From Sipunculus nudus (taxonomy: Eukaryota; Annelida; Sipuncula; Golfingiida; Sipunculidae): 64,000 nt of DNA. Within the stretch, counting starts at the first letter, position 1; every line of letters begins with the position of its first letter. The stretch covers positions 15,809,508-15,873,507 of the forward strand of contig CM049313.1 of assembly GCA_026874595.1 (NCBI GenBank), read 5' to 3'. Shown here piece by piece: positions 48,725-59,917 of this stretch. The translations under genes and the position numbers were made by a program. The notes beneath the pieces were generated by a model, which was not told where the DNA came from, searched no databases, and saw only the letters and a list, made by a program, of their open reading frames with translations.

Positions 48725-51190
48725 TAATAAACATGCATGACGCCGGCCAGTGGTTGACAACTGATCCCTGACAACGGCACCGTTAACCACCCAGGTACTA
48801 CATAGGTTACGTAACGGCACCAATCCAGAAAGACTGCTAACCACAAACTTTACGGAGATACATCTGACACGTGCTACTTATGACGGACAGAGCCGACAAC
48901 AACCGAAAGAATCACTACGGAATGATGGATTGGTTCGCTGAAAATTCCTGTGTTTCCAAAATATCAAAGGGACCAATCTATGAATTTGGGTATCGGAAAC
49001 CTTTTGGATAAAGAGACCTTATACCTCATTATCGTTCAGATAAATGTTGCTGCTTGTTGGCTGTGTCTGCGAAGTTCTAACCAAGTTCTACAAATAAATG
49101 TGTAAGTTAAATGATTCAGATGACGTTAAAATTATACTGCTCTACGCACCTTATAATTGAAATTAACTTCCTAGAAATGAAACATTCGTAGTACCACTTG
49201 TACTGCTGCTGAGTACTGCCACTTCTGGTAGTAGTATCGGAAGTTGGATTAATATTGAACAGTATAATACTAATACTAGTAACCAATAATATGTGATCTC
49301 TTTCAGAACTGTAGGTTTTTATTTAAGACTAATGAACTTACTGTCTGATAATTTATTAGTAAACCAATTTAATTATACAATTTATACACTTTATCAATGA
49401 AGCATTTGAATACCACTTATTTGACTAATTATGTCTAATAAATGAATAAACTTTACAGTAATCAGGGATTATGTTGGCATAACCAGTTACTATGGTGGTC
49501 TATTGAGGATTGTTTGCTTCTGTTCATTATTAAGATAGAACATAATGTGATGTCATTCAGTAAATTGTTGGTGTAAACACATTTTTTTCTGTGTATATAT
49601 GATGATGGACCGGCAAACTAATTTGAAGAACATCTATTTGAATTTAATTTTTTTTAATTTTTAGTATTCAAAAAGATATTCAATAGCGGGTTTTCTTTTG
49701 TGCACAAGCTTGGCTATTGCACAACAGTTAGTAATTATACTGCAGAAACACTTAATTACCTAGGTCTGTGACTATGACATCAATAGTTAATGACTCTCCT
49801 TCCTGCTATCTTTTGATACACGCCAAGATTTTGTAAATGCCTAGTAAATGAAATATGTGATGATCGACATATATTTTTGGTCAATATTTTTAGTTATGTA
49901 TTTTATTAATTGATTTAATTTCTCTTAATATTTCCATTAAAAAATCAATTCAAGTAGCATGCATAATTGGACTACTAATAAATTTGAACATATAACAGAG
50001 ACTGTGGATGTAACATTGATATGTTACTGGCAGTACATGTATATTTGATAAAGCCGTTAAAGTCTAGAATATTGTAAGTTATTTCTTTTTTATTCTGTTG
50101 TTTATTGATATAAACTAGTTATTAATATATGTGGAATTACATTTAAACATTGTTTCTTTATTTAGCTATGAATTCAAACTGTAGGATCTCATAACCCGAC
50201 TCATCATCATGTTACTTAACTGTTCACCATTGTTCATCATTAGGACTATTTATAAGATCAATTCAGTTACTTAATTTTCATTGTAAAACACATATTGTTC
50301 TTTTAATTGTTGATGAACTGTCAAATTAACTTAAAGAACAGCTTGTACATTTACAGGTCCTATTGTTGAATGTTTGAATAGATATGAAATTTCACCTTTG
50401 ATGTAAATTTCCTTGCACCTCAGTGGAGTTTTGTTATGTATATGCTGGGTGGTGGAACAATAGTTTGTAACAGTTTGTACAGTATATTCACGTAATTACG
50501 AAAAGTCTGAGCACTTTGATAAAACTAGTTAACGACTCTCTGTTCTGCTGTCTCTTGATTCGAACTAAGATTTTGTAAACTTCTTTTAATTGAAAAGATG
50601 CAGGTGTTTTTTTTTGTTTTTTTTTCCTTTATATTTTATAATTTTTTTCCTTTAATATTACCACTCATAGAATCCATTTAAGTAGCAATACTGGACTAGT
50701 AAAAGAATTTGAACATATTACAGTACCAGGGAATTTGTGAAAATTGTAAGTTGTTTTCTCTATATTATGTTGTTCTCTGATATGCATTAGTACTTTAATA
50801 TATGTGGAATTACATTCAAACATTACTACATAATGGAGCCATGAACTCAAACTGCAAAATCCCATAACCCAATTCATCAGCATATTACTAGACAAGCACT
50901 CTTTCTGCTACAGTTCATAGTAGCAGCACCTACTGCTTGTAACGACCAGGGAGCCTATTATACAAGATGCTTGAGGCTTGTTATATGTATTTGTGTTGTC
51001 TGTACTGTATGTCCTCTGTTGACATGTTTGTACTTCATTTGAAACACATCCACAAAACTACAGAAGAGACAATCAACCTAATTTTGTATACACTTAAAGC
51101 TATATATGAGACAAATATTACAAAACTTACTATATTAATAGGAAAGGGAAGTAAGATTTTAAAAGTGACTATGTATAGTTGTAATTGATT
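48725..51190 (+). other. Long inter-ORF spacer of the LINE
   Basis: About 2.47 kb without a sustained reading frame lies between ORF1 and ORF2. This is far longer than in mammalian L1, where the ORFs lie within tens of bases. The first ~350 bases keep the balanced composition of ORF1; from about 49,100 it becomes very AT-rich like ORF2. It could hold a separate ORF2 promoter, an IRES-like element or a remnant of inserted DNA; none is proven. Confidence 0.8.
49521..50905 (+). repeat. Two diverged tandem ~700-bp cassettes in LINE spacer
   Basis: Copy 1 (about 49,521-50,230) and copy 2 (about 50,231-50,905) align in order. Both start TGTTCAT(T/C)ATTA, and both have GTAAA(A)CACAT, TTAA(T/C)GACTCTC, AAGATTTTGTAAA, TTTGAACATAT, and AATATATGTGGAATTACAT followed by GAA(T/C)TCAAACTG. 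Their offset shrinks from 710 to 673 bp through deletions in copy 2. Divergence is substantial, so the duplication predates this insertion and is probably a feature of the LINE family. Confidence 0.75.
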
Positions 51191-54100
51191 ATGTCTGATA
51201 TATGTAATATAGCATCACTGAATGTAAGAGGGCTGGGCAGTCATAAGAAAAGAAGAGAAATATTTTATTGGTTAAACAGAAAAAAAATTGACATAATTTT
51301 CCTCCAGGAAACGCATAGTAGTAAAGAAAATGAATCACGATGGCGATCAGAATGGGGAAACCAGATTTATTTTTGTCATGGAACCAGTCAAGCTAAAGGA
51401 GTTAGTATATTAGTGAAAAATAAAGCAGGAATTCAAGTTCAAAATATTAAATCAGATAAACATGGTAGGTTTTTAATTATTAATGCCTCAATAGGAGTCC
51501 ATAACATTACATTAGTGAATGTATATGGTCCAAACAAAGACGATCCAGAATTCTTTTTAAATCTTATCAATATATTAAATAATTTACATGTGAAAAAACT
51601 GATAATTGCTGGGGATTTTAATGTAACACTAGCACCAGAAGTTGATAAAGAAGGTGGGAATAAACATACTCAGGAAAAATCAAGACAAACTCTTTTACAG
51701 TGGATGGAACTTAATCATTTGACAGATATTTGGAGAGCTCAGCACCAAGGCATCTTAAAATATACATGGCATAGACACAATCCACAACCAGTATTTTCCC
51801 GCCTTGACTATTTCCTTATTAGTGATAGCCTTTGCAGCTATATTGGCATGACAGATATTGAAACAGGATATAAAACAGATCACTCACTCATTTATATGAG
51901 TATAATGATAAGCGATCATCCACGAGGACGGGGATATTGGAAACTAAATTGCTCATTACTTGAGGATGAAATTTTTGTTAAACAAATCAAAGAATGTATA
52001 AAAAACACTGTCAATGATAATAAAGAAGCAAACCCTTCCCTTCTATGGGAAACAATAAAATGCAAAATTAGAGGCGAAAGTATAGCATTTTCAACTAATA
52101 AAAAGAGAATGTTCACTGATAAATTAATAAAAATAGAGAGAGAAATGCACAAAGCACAAAGTCAATATAATAAAACTAAAACTTTTGAAGACAAATGTAA
52201 ATGGGATATTGCAATGAATAACCATAAACTTTTCATCGAGAAAGAGACCAGAGGAGCTGTAATAAGATGTAGAACCAGATGGTTTTCTGAAGGAAATAAA
52301 CCAACAAAGTATTTTTTAAATTTAGAAAAAAGAAATTTTGAACAAAAATCAATACTTAAACTGAAAGATAAAAATTGTAAAATTATAACTGATAGAGAAC
52401 AAATTATGCAAGAACAATTAATATTTTACAAGAACTTATATACAGCAAATGAACATGAAATGAATTGCACCCACCCATTTATCACAGAAGATGAGCTCCC
52501 TACACTCACAGATGAAGAAGCATATAAATGTGAAGGAGATTTTTCATTATCTGAATTAAATAAAACAATTAAATCACTCAAAATTAATAAGACACCAGGA
52601 CCTGATGGATTTCCAGCTGAATTCTATCAGAAATTTTGGGAAGATATTAAAAATTATTTTATGGCTGCTCTTAACCATTCATTTTATAATGGTATATTAC
52701 CAGTCACAATGCGACAAGGAGTGATATGTCTTATCCCCAAAAAAGGTAAAGATTCTTTGCTTTTAAAGAACTGGCGTCCTCTCTCTTTATTAAATACTGA
52801 TTATAAAATTATTGCCAAAACTTTAGCTAATAGACTTAAGACAGTACTTTCCTCTATCATTCATTCTGACCAAACAGGTTTCATGGAAAATAGATATATT
52901 GTAGAAAATATCATAAAAATTACAGACATACTTGCACATTCAAACAAACATAAAGTAAAAAGTTACCTATTGTCAATAGATTTTGAAAAAGCTTTTGATT
53001 TTTTGGAATGGACCCATATTCAGAATACACTACAGCTGTTAAATTTTGGACCAGGTTTTAGAAAATGGATTGAAATACTTTATACAAACATAAAAAGCTG
53101 TGTTATAAACAGAGGATGGGCTACTACTTACTTTAGTATAAACCGAGGTGTTAGACAAGGCTGTCCCTTGTCACCATATTTATTTGTTCTAGCCTCGGAA
53201 ATGTTAGCAATTAAAATAAGGAATAATTCTAAAATCAAAGGTGTAAACATTGGGGGAGTAGAACATAAATTAATACAGTATGCTGATGATACAGTTGTAA
53301 CTCTTACTGGTGGTACCAAGTCTATTAAAGAACTTATGGGAATATTTAAAGAATTTGAACAAATATCTGGACTAAAAGTAAATATAGATAAAACTGTAGT
53401 GATACCAATGACACCTTTAGCTAATGAAAAAGAAAATATTGAAAGACTAGGTCTTCAGTGGTGCACTGAGCCTATAAAGATTTTGGGTATATATATTCAT
53501 CCTGATTGGAGAAAGATGAAAGATATTAACTATAAAGAAATACTCAGTAAAATTAAAACAATAATAAATATATGGTCAAATAGAGGAATGTCACTGTCTG
53601 GAAAAATTGCTATATTAAAAACACATATCCTGTCACAATTAATATATGCACTACAGGTACTACCAAATCCATCTGATACATACATAAAAGATATAGAATC
53701 ACTCTTTTGGAAATTTATTTGGGGTAAACAAGACAAGATTAAACGAAGCATACTTATAGCACCTATCGAAAAAGGAGGACTTGATATGATACACTTAAAA
53801 TGTAAAATCGAAGCTTTAAAAATAGTCTGGGTTAAACGTTTTCTGTCTGGCCCTTTAGAACATGGTTGGAGACAGATAGTTAATATACAACTTAAAAGAA
53901 TGGGCTCTTATATATTTAAATGTAATCTTAGGTCTAGTGACACAATCCATTTTGATAATTTATGTAACCCTTTTTGGAGAGATGTTCTAGAAGCATGGTG
54001 TAAATATAACTTCAAGAATGTTTACACCACTAATGAAATTTTAAGTCAAGAGTTGTTTTATAATTCACATATAAAAATAGATAAGAAAACAGTATTCAGT

Positions 54101-54964
54101 AAAGAAATGTATAATGCTGGTGTCACAAAATTATATGATATTATAAAAAATAAGGATAGAAAATACACATTTCTGTCACTTACAGAACTGACAAAAAAGG
54201 TTAAAATTAGGGAAATGCAGTATTTAAGTATAATTGACGCAATCCCAGTAACTTGGAAAAAAATAGTTAAAACATGTGATAATACACATAATTACATTCC
54301 AGATAAAACAAATATAGATATAATCATGAACATTAAGAAAGTCACACAGAGGGTTTACAAAGAAATAATAATGGATGTCTGCACTGAACCTTTTAAAACT
54401 ATTGATAAATGGACTAGAGACATGCAGTGCAACTGTCAAGATTTGGTATATGAAGCATTTAAAAATATTAAAAACATCACAATATCAGAAATATTAAGAA
54501 TGTTTCAATTTAAACTAATTCACAGGACTATAACTCTCAATCCATTGTTATTTAAAATTGGAAAAGCAAGTAGTGTGCTCTGTTCATTTTGTAAAATAGA
54601 GAAAGAAACAATCATACATCTGTTTTATAATTGCAGGGAAATACAACCTTTTTTTACTCAAATAAAAAATTGGTTAATAAGTAAACACATCCCAGTGACA
54701 GAAAATCTTTTCAGTAAAATATCTATTATTTTTAACAATACTAATAACTCTCTTGTTAATATGCTTATATTATTATTTAAAAGATATATATATGTGTGCA
54801 AATGTAAAGAAATAAGGCCAAACTTCACCAGTTACAAGCTCTATGTAGAACAGATATATACAATAGAAAGAAATATTGCTCACAACAAAGGAAATATATC
54901 AATACACTTTCAAAAATGGAATCCACTTTTTGTAGAAAACACTGTTTCATGTAATTTAAATTAA
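51191..54964 (+). CDS. LINE ORF2 protein: APE endonuclease / reverse transcriptase
   Basis: This 1,257-residue protein nicks genomic DNA and copies the LINE RNA at the nick (target-primed reverse transcription). The frame is open from a TTG at 51,185, but the first ATG is 51,191, giving MSDICNIASLNVRG. The endonuclease spans about 1-235, with catalytic-type motifs LNVRG (N11), QETH (E40), AGDFN (140-144), RLDYF (204-208) and DH (230-231). The reverse transcriptase includes PGPDGF (~470), NWRPLSLLNTDYK, LSIDFEKAFD, GVRQGCPLSP (653-662) and YADD (697-700). A C-terminal knuckle, C1131-x2-C1134-x8-H1143-x4-C1148, follows. All key residues are present and there are no stops. Codons are strongly A-rich, unlike ORF1. 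Confidence 0.96.
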   Translation: MSDICNIASLNVRGLGSHKKRREIFYWLNRKKIDIIFLQETHSSKENESRWRSEWGNQIYFCHGTSQAKGVSILVKNKAGIQVQNIKSDKHGRFLIINASIGVHNITLVNVYGPNKDDPEFFLNLINILNNLHVKKLIIAGDFNVTLAPEVDKEGGNKHTQEKSRQTLLQWMELNHLTDIWRAQHQGILKYTWHRHNPQPVFSRLDYFLISDSLCSYIGMTDIETGYKTDHSLIYMSIMISDHPRGRGYWKLNCSLLEDEIFVKQIKECIKNTVNDNKEANPSLLWETIKCKIRGESIAFSTNKKRMFTDKLIKIEREMHKAQSQYNKTKTFEDKCKWDIAMNNHKLFIEKETRGAVIRCRTRWFSEGNKPTKYFLNLEKRNFEQKSILKLKDKNCKIITDREQIMQEQLIFYKNLYTANEHEMNCTHPFITEDELPTLTDEEAYKCEGDFSLSELNKTIKSLKINKTPGPDGFPAEFYQKFWEDIKNYFMAALNHSFYNGILPVTMRQGVICLIPKKGKDSLLLKNWRPLSLLNTDYKIIAKTLANRLKTVLSSIIHSDQTGFMENRYIVENIIKITDILAHSNKHKVKSYLLSIDFEKAFDFLEWTHIQNTLQLLNFGPGFRKWIEILYTNIKSCVINRGWATTYFSINRGVRQGCPLSPYLFVLASEMLAIKIRNNSKIKGVNIGGVEHKLIQYADDTVVTLTGGTKSIKELMGIFKEFEQISGLKVNIDKTVVIPMTPLANEKENIERLGLQWCTEPIKILGIYIHPDWRKMKDINYKEILSKIKTIINIWSNRGMSLSGKIAILKTHILSQLIYALQVLPNPSDTYIKDIESLFWKFIWGKQDKIKRSILIAPIEKGGLDMIHLKCKIEALKIVWVKRFLSGPLEHGWRQIVNIQLKRMGSYIFKCNLRSSDTIHFDNLCNPFWRDVLEAWCKYNFKNVYTTNEILSQELFYNSHIKIDKKTVFSKEMYNAGVTKLYDIIKNKDRKYTFLSLTELTKKVKIREMQYLSIIDAIPVTWKKIVKTCDNTHNYIPDKTNIDIIMNIKKVTQRVYKEIIMDVCTEPFKTIDKWTRDMQCNCQDLVYEAFKNIKNITISEILRMFQFKLIHRTITLNPLLFKIGKASSVLCSFCKIEKETIIHLFYNCREIQPFFTQIKNWLISKHIPVTENLFSKISIIFNNTNNSLVNMLILLFKRYIYVCKCKEIRPNFTSYKLYVEQIYTIERNIAHNKGNISIHFQKWNPLFVENTVSCNLN

Positions 54965-55408
54965 CTTTGATGTACGGTTTACAATTATCATATTCTTTTA
55001 ATATGACATTACTATTGTAATGCAATTTAGTCTTTATATTTAGAGAACACTGTCATGCTAAATTCAATGATTGTCAACGTACTCAGTCTCAAACATGAAA
55101 GATAATAATTCAAGATTTAATTGATACCTCCCGAAAAAAAAAAACACAATATGTCGCTTTTTTTTTTTTTTTTTTTTTTTTTGGTCTCATTATATAAATA
55201 TCACTATACTAACATGCATTTTGTAATTATATAAGGTTATTGCCTCTTGCTTATAAATGCTTTTGATTTAGCTTAGATGTATTTCAGTTATGAATGTCAA
55301 TGTGTTGTATTCAACATGGTATTTATGTGTGTGAAAACTGTTGTATTTATCTTTGTATTATGTTTGTGTAAAATGTTGTATACAATAAAAAAAAAAAAAA
55401 AAAAAAAA
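54965..55408 (+). terminator. LINE 3' UTR, poly(A) signal and poly(A) tail
   Basis: The 3' UTR contains an A11 tract (55,134-55,144) and a T25 tract (55,158-55,182) that could pair. AATAAA at 55,384 merges into the terminal A-run, which ends at 55,408. The duplicated target sequence starts on the next base. Confidence 0.9.
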
Positions 55409-56275
55409 GGAATCTCGCCTCCTCAATAGTTTCTGGTTAACTAGAAGATTCTACTATCTCCTGAAGATCCTATTTCCGTCTTATATATATATATATGACA
55501 TATACTGACATGTATGAAGATTTTCGCAAAATCACACAATGCCCCTCGAATAAGAATTATGTAACAACTGCATGCTTTATGGACATAAAGAAAGATTTTT
55601 GGACTATCGCGCTTAGGTTATATGAGCTGGAGATTTGGTCAAAGTTAAAGGGTCAGAGGTCAGACTGAGCAAGACGGAGGGCACGCTGGTCGTGTGGGCA
55701 ATATGCAGATCTGATGTACGATCCAGAACTGATTAAAAACTATATGTAACACATCAAAATGGTGTCATTCTTTATATGAACGATCTAACAGTTTTGAAAG
55801 TTTTAATCATTCTTTATATAAGATTAAACACTGCTAACGTTTTCAACAAGTTAATATGTGGTATAGACAGTCACTTAATTGCATAGACACAGGTGGCTGC
55901 AGCTATACCAACCAGTGCTTGATGGGTGTTGCAGGGCATCCGCTACCGTTATTGTACAGGATTCAAAAGCTACGTCAAGCTCGATTAACTCATCTAGCGC
56001 AGGGGCTCGAGTCCTGACAAATTCAAGTGTCTGGAACCCGCGCACAGGACCACGGTGGTGGGGAATTGTGATTGCAGTGCATGTGTTATTTTGATAGTAA
56101 TACACTTGTTTCACAATAAAACATGGACCAATGAATAAAAAATTGAGCAAGTCGCTGACAATGCTTGATTATAAAACAATCTTGAAAAGTATCTATGGGA
56201 TACTTACAAATTTGGATAATTATGTTACCAATTACGTTAGCCCCTTAAAGGCTTTACCACGTAACGGTAATAAAT
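55409..56275. repeat. 867-bp direct repeat, right copy (target-site duplication)
   Basis: This is the second copy of 46,845-47,711, starting directly after the LINE poly(A). The copies diverge at exactly 47,712 / 56,276, where the left copy enters the LINE 5' end and the right copy enters unique DNA. Only one mismatch was noted by eye. Confidence 0.9.
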
Positions 56276-56984
56276 CAAGAGATTATGGCTTAAAGTATCT
56301 TGGAAAATACACAGCGATAATCTGTAGGTTATTGACTCATGAGGTAATTCAAGTTCCGAAACCCAAGAAATGCTTTACAACAAAGTTATATTTATTCACA
56401 TAATCATACAATTTATTAATATTTTTTTATCTCAAAGTGTTCTCGTTCCTCTATTGGATAACTTAAGACTTCATCCCTGAACACGATCCCCGGGACATCG
56501 GCAGATACGAATCTTCTCCTGGGCATGTCGGCCCCGAGAGACTGACCTGGTAACGATAATAAAGGCATAAAGCCGAGATGAGCTCGGACAGACAGAAATA
56601 TCGCTGTCATTAACCGTATAGTGGCTAACCCCAGACAATAATATGTTTTCGCTCTTGTTATCACAAGCTCTGGTGACTCTGACACAAACAAGTAATTATG
56701 TTCTAGTTACTATTATCTTTTCCCTTTATGAGACGTCATTACGAGACCCCTTGTGTTCTATTTGCACATGTTCAAGAGGGAGACAAATTTGATCTTGTTG
56801 GCGAAGAAAAATTAAGTGGCTTAAATTAGTATATAGCAGCTGCAAGCATGCTCTACCTTTTCGGCATTTATAATTAACCCGTTATTCATAATTAACCTTT
56901 AATATCAAGTATGTTGCATAGAAATATTTGTAGACCAATCTGTTGTTGGTTACCGCCGATTGCTTTTAGCTATGATGAAAGTAT
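56276..56984. other. Intergenic, nothing recognised
   Basis: A 91-codon minus-strand frame (56,416-56,691) has no recognisable family motif, codon signal or splice context that I can support. No other feature was seen. Confidence 0.45.
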
Positions 56985-57134
56985 TCCAGCACTGGTCTGT
57001 TCGGGGCCTATTTATAATCCGATGTCCATGTTGCACCGCAGTCCAACACAAAAAAAAAATACTTCCCGGGAGTCCAGTGAGGACATAGACATCATTTTAT
57101 AAATAGGCCCCGAACAGTCACCTGCAGTTCTGGA
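56985..57134. mobile_element. 150-bp MITE-like palindrome
   Basis: Arms of about 55-60 bp are inverted around an A-rich centre (57,050-57,060). The core GTTCGGGGCCTATTTATAA (about 56,999-57,017) is repeated perfectly in reverse complement at about 57,098-57,116. Outer parts match with small gaps (TCCAGCACTG against TCCAGAACTG; GATGTCCATG against GATGTCTATG). It has no coding capacity. The ends and any target duplication are not resolved; a transcribed hairpin RNA is an alternative. Confidence 0.7.
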
Positions 57135-58351
57135 CTATGATGTTTGGAATTGTTAGTGTGAAAATCTTTACTTGATCTAAATATTGTTTCATCAAGATGC
57201 CTACGCACGTGACTGGGTAATATTTATTAAATATCACAGTACATCAGTATCACCGAGACGATAAAACGTTCTAAGATGCACAGGCGCCTGAATTACGTGG
57301 TCATACCTGTGTCTGACGGTCATAAATGTCTCCCTGTCTATACACCGGAAGTGAGGAATGTCAATTTCACGGCTGGTTTGGAAAACAACTATATTGAGGG
57401 ACGTCCTCCAAGTCACCTTGAGAACATATCACGAGGAGACGAGCCCCCATTAAAAAGTCATGGCAAATAATTTAGCTTTCCTTCCGGACTTGTCCGCTCT
57501 TCAGATCCATAACGCCGGGGGCGATAGCGGGGCTGCCTTTTAAGCATTGAACAAATAAACAACACAAAAGCCGGGGAAGAGGCTATAAAGTCATGTCATT
57601 TCCACCGAAGGAGCTTTTCCCCAAGAGAAATATAAACCTCCAAACTTTGTTAAGCCGACTTTATTTTCACATTATATGACTTTTACTTTTGGAAAAGGAA
57701 AGGATAAATGTATACACATAAACATGAGATACACCGCCCTGTGTATAAAGTCCAATTATATTTTAATAATCTTATTCGTACATATCAATGGAAGATGTGA
57801 TTTGAGTCCGATAGAAAAGCTCAGGTATTGTATAATGTCCACATGGCGCTGCATGATCTAAGAAACTGAGCCCTTTTACATTCAAAATCTGGTCATAGGC
57901 GTGCTTCATATGACTAATATTTACGATGTTGTTTACTCGGCGTAAAATCCCAATTTGCTTTGAAAAGTTAGTGTAAACAGGTTCATTACTCTTTAATTCT
58001 CTGTAAAGACGTTAAGAGGAGATTTTTCTTACATTTTCTCATGTTAAGAAAGATTTTGCAACGAAACATCAAACATGCTGCATTATCTGAAAGCATTGGT
58101 TTATTTTATACTAATAACGTTTGATAAAACTTTAAGTGAAATTACCTAGAATAAAAAACCACTGTACACATGCTACTTCATCAAGGGAAACCCAAGATTC
58201 AGGAAAAGGAGGGGTCCAACCCAGAAGGACTATTGACAAAACCTATAAAAAAGGTCCCCAAGTCTGGAAAAATGGCGGGGGTGGGGGTCTAGGCCGCATA
58301 AACTAGCTCCGAAACCCTTAAAAACAAAACGGTGTCTGGGGAAAACAAAGA
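57135..58351. other. Intergenic, nothing recognised
   Basis: Only short frames are present; no gene, RNA or clear repeat was identified. Confidence 0.45.
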
Positions 58352-58388
58352 GGGGGGGGGGGGGGGGGGGGCCTGGATCCGCTTCTGT
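58352..58388. repeat. G20 tract followed by CCTGGATCCGC terminus-like word
   Basis: A run of 20 G (58,352-58,371) abuts CCTGGATCCGCTTCTG. This is the reverse complement of a CAG..GCGGATCCAGG terminus and matches the type of end described for the hAT-like candidate at 45,253. Confidence 0.6.
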
Positions 58389-58490
58389 TCATTTGAGCTG
58401 GTTTCCTGAAAACTTTGATATGAATAAAAAGAGATATGTCTGAGACTACATATAATTAGGATGGCTTTGCTTTTGCATTTGCAAATTTGG

Positions 58491-58569
58491 CAGTGGCGTA
58501 TCCAGGATTTGAAAATAGAGGGGGCGCGGCCCTGAAGTCGGTAAGGGGGATATTCTGCGTCTTTTAGAC

Positions 58570-58634
<65 letters not shown>

Positions 58635-59917
58635 TAATAAATCATTTTCAGATTATATTGGTTACACATAGCCCTTATAGTGGTAAGCAAGTATATATTT
58701 AAACTTGCTTGAACACACTGCGTGGCTGTAAAATTGTCTCCTGCTAAGGATATCAAATATTGGTAGTTCGTGCATTATTATTATAATTATAATTAGTAAT
58801 TTAATAAGGTTTCGAATAAAAGTTGTTAATTATGTTAACCGAGGGGTCCTCATCTATATATATAATGCATTATTTGAACAATAGAAAACTACTTGCATCA
58901 ATAAGTGTATTGTTGTAACGTAACTGTAATTTTTAAGTAGAAGATGGTCACTATACAATCATTTTAGCAGCAATTCAGTTCGAACTGGAGCCAGTTGGAG
59001 TTAAAAAGTATTAAAGATCGTCTGACATGGGGTAATTAAAGTACATACACACAAAAAATATTAGAAGTGACAAATACTCATTGACTGTTATTTGCATGCC
59101 ATTTTCAGGTTTATATTAATATTGAATATGCAGATTTCAAACCAAGCCTGGCCATCCAGCTCGATTGACAGTAGCTGGGTATTTAGAGGTGATTTTAATT
59201 ACCCCAGAATCAAGAAACCGGAAGCTTCTCATTAGTCACTTGGTGTATTCCGGGATAAATTTTAAAAAATGAGGCAGAACAAGAATCTAGTGAAAGTACA
59301 AAAAGCTTGCATGGATTGTTCAACAGTTTTTGGCCATCCACCATGATGTTACAGAACAATCATAGGGTTTGGAGACTTCGTCTCTCCTCACAAACAAAAA
59401 AGATGGGAGAGATAGTAAAAAGCATGAGTGAAATGTGTAAGCAAATATTCCCTTTACTTTTTAGATTTATTTAAGAAATTTTCAAATTCTGACACTCTTT
59501 ACATTTACATTAGAGACAAAATCTTGCGAAACATTTGTTCTTTCTTCACAAAATTTCAAAAAATACAACAAAAATAGTTTCTATTTAGGTCAATAGGAAC
59601 CTTTAGAACTGATAATAAATATACATTATTATATCAGATATAAATCTATATTTACATTACATACAATATTTTGCTAAGCTTTTGTTCTTTTTTTTTCAAT
59701 GGAACTAACATTACCACACTCGTGCATAGAAAAACATGAAAATATTTATATACTTATACGCCATATTTAATCTAAGTGTGTAACTTAAATAATCGAACAT
59801 AAAATAAATGCGAGTTAACAAACATAACACTTGTAAGTGTTGACTGGCATAGGGTGTAAGCATAATCAAAGAGGGGGTGGGGGGGGGGGGTTGCACACCC
59901 CTATGAATACGCCCCTG
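58491..59917. mobile_element. Second hAT-like non-autonomous element candidate
   Basis: The left end CAGTGGCGTATCCAGG (58,491) and the right end (reverse complement CAGGGGCGTATTCATAGG, 59,900-59,917) are similar inverted termini. Each has an inward G/C tract (AGAGGGGGCGCGG on the left, G12 at 59,879-59,890 on the right). The interior is AT-rich and non-coding, with (AT)n at 58,573-58,633. The 8-bp flanks do not match (AAATTTGG against ACTGGAAA), so the pair may belong to two separate insertions. Confidence 0.35.
58573..58633. repeat. (AT)n microsatellite
   Basis: About 60 bp of uninterrupted AT dinucleotides. Confidence 0.95.

Larger units (their letters stand above)
47712..55408 (+). mobile_element. 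Full-length L1/Tx1-like LINE retrotransposon
   Basis: A 7.7-kb non-LTR element with a short 5' leader, ORF1, a long spacer, ORF2, a 3' UTR, an AATAAA signal and a poly(A) tail. Both ORFs are intact, and the flanking 867-bp repeats are almost identical, so the insertion is young and possibly still competent. ORF2 has APE endonuclease, a YADD reverse transcriptase and a C-terminal CCHC knuckle. ORF1 has a coiled coil and an L1-type RRM core. Together these place it in the L1 superfamily. Resemblance to Tx1-type elements is judged from NWRPLSLLNTDYKIIAKTL-like motifs, and the exact clade is uncertain. Confidence 0.93.

Noticed and set aside
51185-51190. TTG at 51,185 as ORF2 start
   Set aside because: A eukaryotic LINE most likely uses the first ATG, two codons downstream at 51,191.
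56416-56691. 91-codon minus-strand frame as an exon
   Set aside because: I recognise no family and see no convincing splice sites; it cannot be supported from sequence alone.
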